From the NCBI GenBank assembly GCA_016735415.1, contig JAERRP010000748.1, positions 1 to 6,800 of the forward strand: 6,800 bases of DNA. Reading direction: 5' to 3'. The DNA comes from Desulfobacterales bacterium. GTDB lineage: Bacteria > Desulfobacterota > Desulfobacteria > Desulfobacterales > UBA5852. The position numbers were made by a program, and so were the translations under genes. The notes below the pieces were generated by a model, which was given only the letters and a program-made list of their open reading frames with translations, did no database searches and was not told the DNA's origin. This document shows positions 1 through 5,831 of the stretch, in pieces (the first letter of the stretch is position 1; every line of letters begins with the position of its first letter).

Positions 1-20
1 ATAAAATTTTCTATTGACTT

Positions 21-722
21 TTATTTGACCAGTGATGCGGCACCGTCCTCGAGGGTATTGATCATCTTCGAGGTGAACTCCTGGCGCGTGGTGATCGTGC
101 TCAACTGATTGGACAGGGTCTTGGACGATGTCCGCAAGCTGTCACGCGCGGTATCCAGAAGCGCAATGTCCGCCGTAATGTCGGCATCCGCAGCCCAGCT
201 GCCGGTGGCGGTGGTGCCGTTGAGGGCACCGGTGCCGTCCTTGCCGCTGACCGTCAGGGTCGAGTCCCCGGATTCGTCAAAAGACACCGTGATGGACTGG
301 CTTGCATCCAGCAAGTTGGTGCCCTTGTACCCGGAGTCGTCCCGCAACTCGGAGATCTGGGTCATCATGGTGTCGTACTGACCCGAAAGTGTTGCTCTCT
401 CCGTGGTGTTGTTGGTGGACATCGCGGACTGGGCCAGTGACTTGGCCGAAGCGATCATGTCGGTGATCGCCGAAATACCGTTGTCGGCCGCCTTGATGGT
501 CTGGATGGCTTCGGACATTTCATCCTTGCGCATCGCCAGGTCGTTGGCCCGCTGGGTGTGGCCCTGGGCCGCGAAAAAATTGATGGGATCGTCCAGCGCG
601 GAATTGACGCGCCTGCCCGTGCTCAGACGGGTCTGGGTGGTCTCCATCATGTTCTGGGTCTGCTGAAGGCTGAAAAGGTTGGACCGCATGCCGCTAGTCA
701 ATGTGATGTTGTTCATAGCCAT
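21..722 (-). CDS. Flagellin, short, lacking the C-terminal D0 helix
   Basis: Structural subunit of the flagellar filament, 233 aa, exported by the flagellar type III system. The N-terminus (residues 1-110) is clearly flagellin: a short start, then a TQ...RLSTGRRVNSALDDP block (about 30-46) followed by heptad-rich helices (DNGISAITDMIASAKSLAQSAM). The middle (about 140-180) is a tiny Gly/Ser/Thr-rich variable domain. The C-terminal D1 helix is present (ALLDTARDSLRTSSKTLSNQL) and the protein ends INTLEDGAASLVK. In related flagellins (for example Caulobacter FljK) that point is followed by about 40 residues forming the terminal D0 helix (AD-x-x-x-ES...ALQ...LFxx), and these are missing here. The start at 722 is supported by an AAAGGAG Shine-Dalgarno at 731-737, 8 nt upstream. 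A sigma-28 promoter lies at 813-839. Identity as a flagellin is secure. Whether the truncated protein can polymerise is doubtful; it could be a minor or decayed copy. Confidence 0.93.
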   Translation of the reverse strand: MAMNNITLTSGMRSNLFSLQQTQNMMETTQTRLSTGRRVNSALDDPINFFAAQGHTQRANDLAMRKDEMSEAIQTIKAADNGISAITDMIASAKSLAQSAMSTNNTTERATLSGQYDTMMTQISELRDDSGYKGTNLLDASQSITVSFDESGDSTLTVSGKDGTGALNGTTATGSWAADADITADIALLDTARDSLRTSSKTLSNQLSTITTRQEFTSKMINTLEDGAASLVK

Positions 723-730
723 GGTTCGTA

Positions 731-737
731 CTCCTTT
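731..737 (-). promoter_or_regulatory. Shine-Dalgarno of the flagellin gene
   Basis: Read on the minus strand this is AAAGGAG, 8 nt before the ATG at 722-720. It decides for the MAMNN start over the second ATG two codons later. Confidence 0.8.
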
Positions 738-749
738 CTAGAGGTTTTC

Positions 750-768
750 CCCGGCGCTTCTCGCCGGG
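750..768 (-). promoter_or_regulatory. Stem-loop in the flagellin mRNA leader
   Basis: A perfect 7-bp GC-rich inverted repeat (CCCGGCG / CGCCGGG, 5-nt loop), extendable by three A-T pairs past a one-base bulge. It sits between the predicted sigma-28 start site (about 806) and the ribosome binding site, 12 nt from the latter. No U-run follows it on either strand, so it is not an intrinsic terminator. An mRNA-stabilising or translation-controlling leader hairpin, as known for some flagellin mRNAs, is the likely role (inference). Confidence 0.55.
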
Positions 769-812
769 AAAGTAGGTGTTTATCATTCTGATAAACGGTG
801 CCGTTCAGCCTA

Positions 813-839
813 TTATCGACCTGGATGAAATAGACTTTA
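813..839 (-). promoter_or_regulatory. Sigma-28 (FliA) promoter of flagellin
   Basis: On the minus strand the sequence reads TAAAGTCT, exactly 11 nt, then GTCGATAA. The enterobacterial FliA consensus is TAAAGTTT-N11-GCCGATAA, so 14 of 16 positions match with ideal spacing. Transcription would start near 806, giving a leader of about 83 nt that contains the stem-loop at 750-768. Late flagellar genes such as flagellin are the classic FliA targets, which fits the gene downstream. Confidence 0.85.
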
Positions 840-1041
840 GAAATATTAAGACTTTTAATAGCGAAACCCTTTTAGGCCTATATTAAATTGATATGCCAAG
901 GTTTAACCCATTGATTTTGCTGCGTCACTGATTGATTTATGAGATTGGCGATTCATGACCGTTTTCATTAATCCAGGCGACGAAAAATGACTCGGCCTTC
1001 AGAATTTCTCCTTATGAAAGCCTGTGCTCAGCATAAAAACC
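840..1041. other. AT-rich divergent intergenic region
   Basis: Stretch between the two opposed sigma-28 promoters. It holds an inverted repeat TATTAA-GACTT-TTAATA (844-860), an 8-bp palindrome TAGGCCTA (873-880), and the 9-mer TAGAAATAT at 838-846, which recurs at 1051-1059 inside the right-hand promoter spacer. I see no sigma-54 (GG-N10-GC) element on either strand. An ATG at 987 opens a frame into the receiver gene, but the stretch up to 1080 is AT-rich, unlike protein-coding sequence nearby, and lies upstream of the predicted transcription start. Confidence 0.5.
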
Positions 1042-1068
1042 TAAAGATATTAGAAATATGGCCGATAT
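1042..1068 (+). promoter_or_regulatory. Sigma-28 (FliA) promoter of the receiver/HDOD/kinase operon
   Basis: TAAAGATA, exactly 11 nt, then GCCGATAT: 13 of 16 positions match the FliA consensus TAAAGTTT-N11-GCCGATAA, including the full TAAAG and GCCGATA cores. Transcription should begin near 1075. This argues against the ATG at 987 as start of the receiver gene and leaves about 59 nt of leader before the GTG at 1134. Confidence 0.8.
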
Positions 1069-1133
1069 TCGACAATGAGATGAGAATGCCCGAGAGTGTC
1101 GTTTCCTTTAACAAAGATCAGGAATTTGAATCC

Positions 1134-1517
1134 GTGGAAAAACAAAGCCGTGTGCTTGTCGTTGATGACGAACCGACCATTTGCAGCCTGATGAATGTAT
1201 TCCTGACCCAGAAGGGCTACCGGGTTCAAACCGCCAGCAGCGGTGAAGACGCACTGGTCCTTTTTGAGAAGGCGTTTCCGGATATCGTCCTTCTGGACAT
1301 CAGTATGCCGGGGATGCGCGGCATTGATGTCCTGCGCCGGATGAAGTAAATCCATGCCGCCTGCGGCGTTATCATGCTCTCGGCCTATGGCGATGACGAA
1401 ACCATTCAGGAAGCCATCGATATGGGGGCCTTCTGCTATATTCAGAAGCCCATGGAACTGACCGAGTTGAACGCCCGCCTGGAAGAACTCCGGCATTTGC
1501 TCAAGGAGAGCGCCTGA
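1134..1517 (+). pseudogene. Single-domain CheY-like response regulator interrupted by an in-frame TAA
   Basis: Reading from GTG 1134 to TGA 1515-1517 gives a 127-codon frame, the usual size of a stand-alone receiver. It is broken by TAA at 1347-1349 (codon 72). Before the stop are the acidic pair D11-D12 (VLVVDDEP) and the phospho-acceptor D55 (VLLDISMPGMRG). After it, in the same frame, come the conserved Ser83 (MLSAYGDD) and Lys105 (IQKP), ending LLKESA. Receivers often have Lys-Glu after the helix-3 Met/Leu, so a GAA to TAA change at 1347 is the simplest cause. The start is chosen because it gives MEKQSRVLVVDDE, has AGGA at 1120-1123, and lies downstream of the sigma-28 promoter; ATG 1080 or 1086 are alternatives. 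It would receive phosphate from the kinase encoded at the end of this operon. As written, only a non-folding N-terminal half would be made. A sequencing error is equally possible. Confidence 0.82.
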
Positions 1518-1864
1518 TGCAACGGATGGCCCTGGTGGATGCCCAGCCCGGTATGATCCTGGCAGTCGACGTACTCAATGCCCAGCAGATGCTGCTGTTA
1601 AAAAAAGGAGTCGCCCTCACCGACAAAAATATCAAAATGCTGAAGTCCTGGGGGGCGCCCTTTATCAATGTCGAATCCGCTCCGATGTCGCAACCGGCGG
1701 CCGCAGCACCTGATCGCCCCGGAATTCTGGAGGCGATCGAGACGCGAATGGGAGAAAAATTCGGACCGGCCGGTGAAAACGAGGTAATGACCGAAATCCG
1801 CCGGGTGGCCACTGCGATTCTCATCGACCGTGCCGATCTTCAGGATGCGATTAATGCCGATTGA
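1517..1864 (+). CDS. Small free-standing protein resembling the N-terminal domain of HD-GYP proteins (DUF3391-like)
   Basis: 115 aa, cytoplasmic, no signal peptide or membrane helix. Residues 1-53 contain the pattern L-x(4)-PGM-x-L-AVDV...LLLKKGVALTDKNIKMLKSWG...INVE. This is the hallmark of the small beta-rich domain that precedes many HD-GYP phosphodiesterases (phrases like PGMvla-dV and G-LLl-kG-LT-I-LK-wGI). Its biochemical role is not known to me. Residues 54-66 are an Ala/Pro linker, and residues 67-115 a predicted helical tail. ATG 1517-1519 overlaps the receiver stop in TGATG, suggesting translational coupling, and a strong AAGGAG (1503-1508) sits 8 nt upstream. The stop overlaps the HDOD start by 11 nt. 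The position directly before an HDOD (HD-superfamily) gene suggests a split version of the DUF3391/HD arrangement (inference). Confidence 0.75.
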   Translation: MQRMALVDAQPGMILAVDVLNAQQMLLLKKGVALTDKNIKMLKSWGAPFINVESAPMSQPAAAAPDRPGILEAIETRMGEKFGPAGENEVMTEIRRVATAILIDRADLQDAINAD

Positions 1865-2750
1865 TCGTTTGAAAGCCATTATCGGGCGCGTCGAGGATCT
1901 TCCCACCCTGCCCCGAACCGTCTTTCGAATAACCGAAATCATCAACAATCCCAAATCGTCCGCCCGGGATCTTGCGGGCGTCATCAACGACGATCAGGTT
2001 TTGACAGCCCGCCTGCTGCGCCTGGTGAATTCATCCTTCTACGGTTTTCCGCAGCGCATCGCGACCGTCAATTTCGCCATCGTGCTGCTGGGGTTCGATG
2101 CCATTCGCAATCTGTTGCTGACCACTTCGGTCTTCGATATCTTTGCCGGCGCGGATCGGGATCTTCAGATCGAGCGTGAAAAACTGTGGGATCATTCACT
2201 GGGGTGTGCCGTGGCGGCTAAAGTCATCGGTAAGCATATCCGCTACGACAAGGTTGAAGAGCTTTTTGTCTGCGGCCTGCTGCACGACATCGGCAAAATC
2301 GTGGAAATGGCCTATTTAAAAAAGGACTACACCCGCATACGGGCCCGGGTACTGGCGCAGAACGAGCTGATGGTAAAGGCCGAAGAAGATATTTTGGGCT
2401 GCAATCACGCTCACATCGGCCATCTGCTGGCCGAGCGCTGGAATCTTCCGGCCCCGGTGCCGGAAGTGGTTTTGTACCACCATACCCCGGACCAGGCCGG
2501 CGAGTTTTTTCGCGAGGCCGCCACCGTTCACCTGGCCGACATATTCTGCCGCGCCCTCGAAATTGGGTCCGGCGGTGATCACCTCATCCCGCAGCTTTGT
2601 CAGCCTGCCTGGGAGGCACTCGAACTGGAGCGGTCCGACATTGAAGCCTTGCTGCGCGAAATTGAAACCGAATACCAGGATATCCGTCCGTTTATCCAGG
2701 CGTCCGAAGCACTTTCGTCGGAAGACCGGGAGGGTCGCAATGACCGTTAA
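1854..2750 (+). CDS. HDOD domain protein (signal-transduction output)
   Basis: 298 aa, soluble. The HDOD domain occupies about residues 8-215. The opening LPTLPRTVFRITEIINNP, then DDQVLTARLLRLVNSSFYG (47-64) and the INxAIxLLG-like block VNFAIVLLGFDAIRNLLLTTS (72-92) are the family signature. HD-superfamily metal-ligand-like residues appear retained: H114 (WDHS), H144-D145 (GLLHDIGK), H187, H209-H210 (YHHTP) and D229 (HLADIF). Whether any HDOD protein is catalytic is unsettled; the family is often a regulatory output in two-component and c-di-GMP networks. Start: ATG 1854 is preferred over GTG 1830 and ATG 1845 because AGGA at 1842-1845 is 8 nt upstream. It overlaps the preceding gene by 11 nt, and its own end overlaps the kinase start by 11 nt, so all three are co-translated. 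With receiver and kinase in one sigma-28 operon, a link to motility control is likely. Confidence 0.9.
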   Translation: MPIDRLKAIIGRVEDLPTLPRTVFRITEIINNPKSSARDLAGVINDDQVLTARLLRLVNSSFYGFPQRIATVNFAIVLLGFDAIRNLLLTTSVFDIFAGADRDLQIEREKLWDHSLGCAVAAKVIGKHIRYDKVEELFVCGLLHDIGKIVEMAYLKKDYTRIRARVLAQNELMVKAEEDILGCNHAHIGHLLAERWNLPAPVPEVVLYHHTPDQAGEFFREAATVHLADIFCRALEIGSGGDHLIPQLCQPAWEALELERSDIEALLREIETEYQDIRPFIQASEALSSEDREGRNDR

Positions 2751-4038
2751 CCCCACGGCACCGACACCGAGCGAAGAAGGTGAGAAAACCAACGGGGAGG
2801 ACGACCATCAGGCCGTTCTGGAACTCGTTCAGAAAATCGAAAACCTTATCTATTTCCCTGATAAAATTGAAAAACCGGCCCGCATTTCCACGATATGGGA
2901 AGCCTTTTCCCAAGAAATTCACAGGCACATCAAAACCGACGTCTGCGCCCTTTTCCGGGTCAACGATCAAACCCACGAGTTCGACCTGGCTCACTGGACG
3001 CCTGAAGACAGTAACGAACTGTGCCAACGGGAACTCGATGCCCAGATTGAATGCGGCATGTTTGCCTGGATCATCAACCGCCGGCAACCGGCCTTGATCC
3101 CCTCCCTGGCCTTTAAAAACCAGAAAACCCTTATCATGCTCCCTCTGGCCACCCAGACCCAGACACTGGGATTGGTGATGGTGGTAACCGGTATCAGGGA
3201 AGGCGCCATTACCCACGAGCGACTGAAACTGATAGCTATTCTGGCCAAACAATGTGCCCTGATCATGGAAAACACCCTCCTCTACGCACGCTTGCAAAAA
3301 GAGCATGAATCCCTCAAGAAAGCCCAGAACAGGATTATCCAAGCTGAAAAATTTGCCGCTTTGGGTCGCATGACGTCCGGGGCCTTTCATGAATTTCTCA
3401 ACCCCCTGAACATTCTTTCCGGCCATCTTCAACTTATGCAGATGAGCAATTTAACACCCGGCCAAGTGTGCGAATACGCGGCGGTGATGAAAACGCAGGC
3501 GGATCGGATGGCCTCGATTGTAAAAAACCTACAACGATTTTCCACCCCCCGCAAGCGGTCCGGTCGGATCCTGGAAATAGCCCCGCTGATAATGGAGGCG
3601 CTGGATATCATCCGATCACGACACCAGGATCATCGGGTTGTTTGCGAACTCGATTCAACCCCTGACAGTCCTTTGGTTAACGTCAACCCGGAAGATTTCG
3701 TCAATGTTCTGGTGCATATGTTCGACAATGCCCACGAAGCCATACCGTATGAAGGCACCCTTCGTATCCAGGTCGAATTGGGCTCTTTCGAAGACATTCT
3801 GCCCGGTCGAAAAGAAATGATCGCCTGCCGGATAACCGACAGCGGGTGTGGCATCCCGGCCGAGAATATGGCCAAAATATTTGATCCTTTTTTTACCACC
3901 AAGGAAGTCGGTACCGGCACGGGGTTGAACCTCTCGATCAGTTATGCGCTTATTCAGTCGATGGGCGGAACGATTACGGTACAGAGTCTGGAGGGTAAGG
4001 GGACGACGTTTACGATCTATTTGCCGGCCGAGACTTGA
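2740..4038 (+). CDS. Soluble GAF-type sensor histidine kinase (NtrB-like)
   Basis: 432 aa with no membrane segment, so a cytoplasmic sensor. Residues about 30-180 form a GAF-like sensory domain (DVCALFRV, MLPLATQTQTLGLVMVV, ILAKQCALIMENTLLYARL). A coiled-coil linker (183-205) leads to HisKA with the H-box FAALGRMTSGAFHEFLNPL, phospho-acceptor His217. The ATPase domain has the N-box with Asn330 (MFDNAHEAI), G1 DSGCGIP (Asp367), FDPFFTTK, and G2 GTGTGLNLS (391-399), ending GKGTTFTIYLPA. All catalytic boxes look intact. Start ATG 2740 lies inside the HDOD 3' end (11-nt overlap) with GGGAGGG at 2728-2734; a longer frame opening at 2563 is only an upstream extension inside the HDOD gene. Likely partners are the broken receiver at 1134 and the response regulator at 5832. 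The GAF ligand cannot be told from the sequence. Confidence 0.92.
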   Translation: MTVNPTAPTPSEEGEKTNGEDDHQAVLELVQKIENLIYFPDKIEKPARISTIWEAFSQEIHRHIKTDVCALFRVNDQTHEFDLAHWTPEDSNELCQRELDAQIECGMFAWIINRRQPALIPSLAFKNQKTLIMLPLATQTQTLGLVMVVTGIREGAITHERLKLIAILAKQCALIMENTLLYARLQKEHESLKKAQNRIIQAEKFAALGRMTSGAFHEFLNPLNILSGHLQLMQMSNLTPGQVCEYAAVMKTQADRMASIVKNLQRFSTPRKRSGRILEIAPLIMEALDIIRSRHQDHRVVCELDSTPDSPLVNVNPEDFVNVLVHMFDNAHEAIPYEGTLRIQVELGSFEDILPGRKEMIACRITDSGCGIPAENMAKIFDPFFTTKEVGTGTGLNLSISYALIQSMGGTITVQSLEGKGTTFTIYLPAET

Positions 4039-4043
4039 TCGGC
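4027..4043 (+). other. Weak stem-loop across the kinase stop codon
   Basis: GCCGA / TCGGC, 7-nt loop, containing the TGA stop at 4036-4038. It is followed by an A-rich rather than T-rich stretch, so it is a poor intrinsic terminator. It is the only hairpin seen at the operon end. Confidence 0.25.
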
Positions 4044-4444
4044 TAAAGATTTATGCTAAAAAAAAGAGTCCGATTTCGTAACGCGATTATGTGCCTGCGA
4101 CAAGCGAATGCGATTACGGAAAACCCGCTGCAAATTAACCGAAATCTTATCAAATTGAACAACCTCTTGCGAACTGCAAAACTGTTTTGCAATGTGCAAA
4201 GGCCAATTCCATCCTCAGGAAAACGTACCACAATGCGGTCTTAATCTAATATATTGTTATTTTTGTTATTTTTATACTCCACTTGTGTCAAGTCGCGACA
4301 TTTGAAAATGACTCGCACCCAGCGTGAAAAGGTTTGTTTGCAAAATGCGAACTAAGATCCCCGACAACGTATTTTCCCGATACGTCTTCTTTTTCTAAAT
4401 ATCATGTTATTGACTGTTTTTATTATTATTCTGTAGATTCCCGG
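4044..4444. other. AT-rich gene-free region with clustered TGC-A/G-AA half-sites
   Basis: This region has no convincing gene; two short frames (4053-4244 plus, 4043-4231 minus) lack a ribosome site and any recognisable domain. It does hold repeated motifs: GCGATTA near 4083 and again near 4110, TGCGAACT at 4168-4175 and again at 4346-4353, a palindrome cluster at 4175-4200, TTTGCAAA at 4337-4344, a 9-bp tandem TTGTTATTT (4254-4262 and 4263-4271), and the palindrome GTCGCGAC at 4292-4299. The density of symmetrical sites ahead of a Fis-type activator gene suggests a regulatory region. Confidence 0.55.
4175..4200. promoter_or_regulatory. Overlapping palindromes, candidate activator/operator sites
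   Basis: Positions 4175-4191 are a perfect 17-bp palindrome, TGCAAAAC-T-GTTTTGCA. Its right arm doubles as the left arm of a second one, TTTGCA-ATG-TGCAAA (4186-4200). The TGC...GCA form spanning about 17 bp resembles sites bound by Fis-type HTH domains of sigma-54 activators (NtrC-type TGCA...TGCA sites). The site may therefore serve the activator encoded at 4527 (autoregulation, inference). The half-site recurs at 4337-4344. Confidence 0.5.
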
Positions 4445-4453
4445 TGTTATAAG
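4445..4453 (+). promoter_or_regulatory. Candidate extended -10 promoter for the sigma-54 activator gene
   Basis: TG-T-TATAAG fits an extended -10 (TGnTATAAT) with one mismatch, but no good -35 lies 17 nt upstream. A nearby TTGACT at 4410-4415 would pair only with a poor TAGATT at 4434-4439. Start of transcription would be about 4460, giving a leader of about 67 nt. Confidence 0.35.
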
Positions 4454-4526
4454 CCCCAGAACGGTACAACAATTGCTACAAGATAAAACCTTTGGGTTAA
4501 GATTATAAAAAGGGGGTAAGGACATT

Positions 4527-5591
4527 TTGTCAAAGAACGCAACCGAAAATAGTCGCCATGCCAAGCGTTTATTTCAACCCGACCAGCGAAAAAACAGCCA
4601 TGGCATTATCGGGCAAAGCGAAGCCATGCAGCGGGATTTTCGGATCATGTCCAAAGTATCCGCCAGCCACAGTACGGTTCTGATCAACGGTGAGACGGGC
4701 ACCGGCAAGGGTCTGGCGGCCCGCGCCATTCACCGCCAGAGCCCGCGCCATGACCGGCCGTTTGTCTCCATCAACTGCGGGGCCATTCCGGAAAACCTTC
4801 TGGAAAGCGAACTTTTCGGTCATGTGCGCGGGGCCTTCACCGGCGCCACGGTCAACAAGGTGGGCAAGTTCGAGCAGGCTCACGGCGGCACGATTTTTCT
4901 GGACGAGATCGGCGACATGAGTCCGGATCTGCAGGTGAAGATCCTGCGGGTGCTCGAGGAGGGGGAATTCGAGCCGGTGGGCGGCAACCGCACGGTGGCG
5001 GTGGATGTCCGGATCATCGCGGCCACCCACCGGGATCTGGAGCAGCGGGTCAGCGAAGGACTGTTTCGCGAGGATCTGTATTATCGCCTGTATGTCATTC
5101 CCCTGGTGCTGCCCCCCTTACGCGAACGCAAGCGCGATGTACCCCTTCTGGCGCGTCATTTTCTGGACGAGTTCAATGCCCGCAGCGCCAGCGGCATCGA
5201 GGGCCTTGCGGATGAGGCCCTGGCGGTGATGCGCCGCTATGAATGGCCCGGAAATATCCGGGAGCTGCGCAATCTCATGGAGCGCCTGGTGGTGCTCAAA
5301 GAGGACGGCATCATCGATGTCGATGACCTGCCCGCCAAACTGCGGAGTCGTACGGGCGCACCGGCAGCGCGCACCGGTATGGCCATTTCCGACGACGGTA
5401 TCAATCTCAATTCAGCCGTCACCGAGTTCGAGAAGGCCCTGATTCTGCAATCGCTGGAAAAAACGAAATGGGTCAAGAACAAAGCGGCCAAACTGCTCAA
5501 ACTGAATCGCACCACCCTGGTTGAAAAAATAAAGCGCTACCAGCTGGATTCCCGTGATACCCTGGCCAATTGTGCTCCCGGTAACCACTAA
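4527..5591 (+). CDS. Sigma-54-dependent activator without receiver domain (PspF-like layout, FleQ-like HTH)
   Basis: Bacterial enhancer-binding protein, 354 aa, that remodels sigma-54 RNA polymerase closed complexes using ATP. Only about 26 residues precede the AAA+ core: Walker A GETGTGKG (55-62), the sigma-54 contact loop GAFTGA (102-107), Walker [12 protein letters not shown] (120-130), sensor I region IIAATHRDL (163-171), arginine-finger region FREDLYYRL (180-188), sensor [10 protein letters not shown] (240-247). The C-terminal Fis-type HTH (about 316-338) reads [19 protein letters not shown], close in style to the HTH of flagellar FleQ-type regulators. With no receiver, PAS or GAF domain, activity must be set by a partner protein or by expression. 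The start is TTG 4527; GGGGG (4512-4516) and AAGGA (4518-4522) lie just upstream, and the next in-frame ATG (4626) would cut into the AAA+ domain. The sequence-specific targets are unknown, but the flagellar neighbourhood makes flagellar genes plausible. Confidence 0.93.
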   Translation: MSKNATENSRHAKRLFQPDQRKNSHGIIGQSEAMQRDFRIMSKVSASHSTVLINGETGTGKGLAARAIHRQSPRHDRPFVSINCGAIPENLLESELFGHVRGAFTGATVNKVGKFEQAHGGTIFLDEIGDMSPDLQVKILRVLEEGEFEPVGGNRTVAVDVRIIAATHRDLEQRVSEGLFREDLYYRLYVIPLVLPPLRERKRDVPLLARHFLDEFNARSASGIEGLADEALAVMRRYEWPGNIRELRNLMERLVVLKEDGIIDVDDLPAKLRSRTGAPAARTGMAISDDGINLNSAVTEFEKALILQSLEKTKWVKNKAAKLLKLNRTTLVEKIKRYQLDSRDTLANCAPGNH

Positions 5592-5600
5592 CCCGCCCAA

Positions 5601-5654
5601 CACCCCTATCCGCAACACGCCACGGGGTGCGGTAAGGAAAAGCCGAATTTTTCC
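5601..5654 (+). terminator. Possible terminator region after the sigma-54 activator
   Basis: Two alternative stems occur (CACCCC 5601-5606 with GGGGTG 5624-5629, or CCGCA 5610-5614 with TGCGG 5628-5632). They are followed by GGAAAA-N7-TTTTCC (5636-5654), then T-rich sequence at 5662-5671. None is a textbook intrinsic terminator. Confidence 0.3.
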
Positions 5655-5669
5655 GCTGTCATTTTTATT

Positions 5670-5698
5670 TTGACAAAAACAATCAACTGAGAAATATT
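5670..5698 (+). promoter_or_regulatory. Sigma-70-type promoter for the downstream response regulator
   Basis: Perfect -35 TTGACA (5670-5675), 17-nt spacer, -10 AATATT (5693-5698, 4 of 6 matches; TATTAA at 5695-5700 is an alternative). The predicted start near 5705 leaves a leader of about 125 nt before ATG 5832. No sigma-28 or sigma-54 element was found here, so this gene may be expressed independently of the flagellar cascade. Confidence 0.55.
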
Positions 5699-5761
5699 AA
5701 TTCTGATTTATTTTATGAATCCGATCACGCAAACGCCTGAGGGATAGCGATGGTTCAATAG

Positions 5762-5781
5762 GCCCTGTGAAGGGCATTTTT
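5762..5781 (+). terminator. Small terminator-like hairpin in the leader of the response regulator gene
   Basis: GCCCT-GTGA-AGGGC (5762-5775) followed by A and five T residues. It lies between the predicted promoter and the start codon, so it could attenuate transcription. It might instead terminate read-through from the left. The stem is only 5 bp. Confidence 0.35.
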
Positions 5782-5831
5782 AATATCGCCTGTCCTGGTT
5801 TTTCGGATTGAGCACGCTGGGGAGGGGCAGC

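Noticed and set aside
987..1133. N-terminal extension of the receiver from ATG 987
   Set aside because: It contains the sigma-28 promoter, is AT-rich, matches no domain, and would make the receiver about 49 residues longer than a standard single-domain regulator.
1347..1349. Stop codon recoding (pyrrolysine or selenocysteine)
   Set aside because: The codon is TAA; pyrrolysine uses TAG and selenocysteine TGA, and no insertion element is apparent.
2563..2739. Longer kinase N-terminus starting inside the HDOD gene
   Set aside because: The extension is the out-of-frame shadow of HDOD codons; ATG 2740 has a good GGGAGGG ribosome site.
4044..4075. Possible third sigma-28 promoter (TAAAGATT ... 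GTCCGATT)
   Set aside because: The spacer is about 16 nt instead of 11 and no gene follows closely.
4053..4244. Small plus-strand ORF of 63 codons in the long intergenic region
   Set aside because: It has no ribosome site, an unusual basic AT-rich composition, an overlapping ORF on the other strand, and it covers the palindrome cluster.
4044..4526. Sigma-54 promoter ahead of the activator gene
   Set aside because: No GG-N10-GC element with acceptable flanks was found on either strand.
4352..4564. Minus-strand ORF of 70 codons overlapping the activator start
   Set aside because: It has no ribosome site or domain and overlaps the real gene start and its candidate promoter.
5720..5775. Cyclic-di-GMP (GEMM) riboswitch suggested by CACGCA and GATAGCGATGG
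   Set aside because: Only short fragments resemble the aptamer; the required stems and tetraloop arrangement and the length are lacking.
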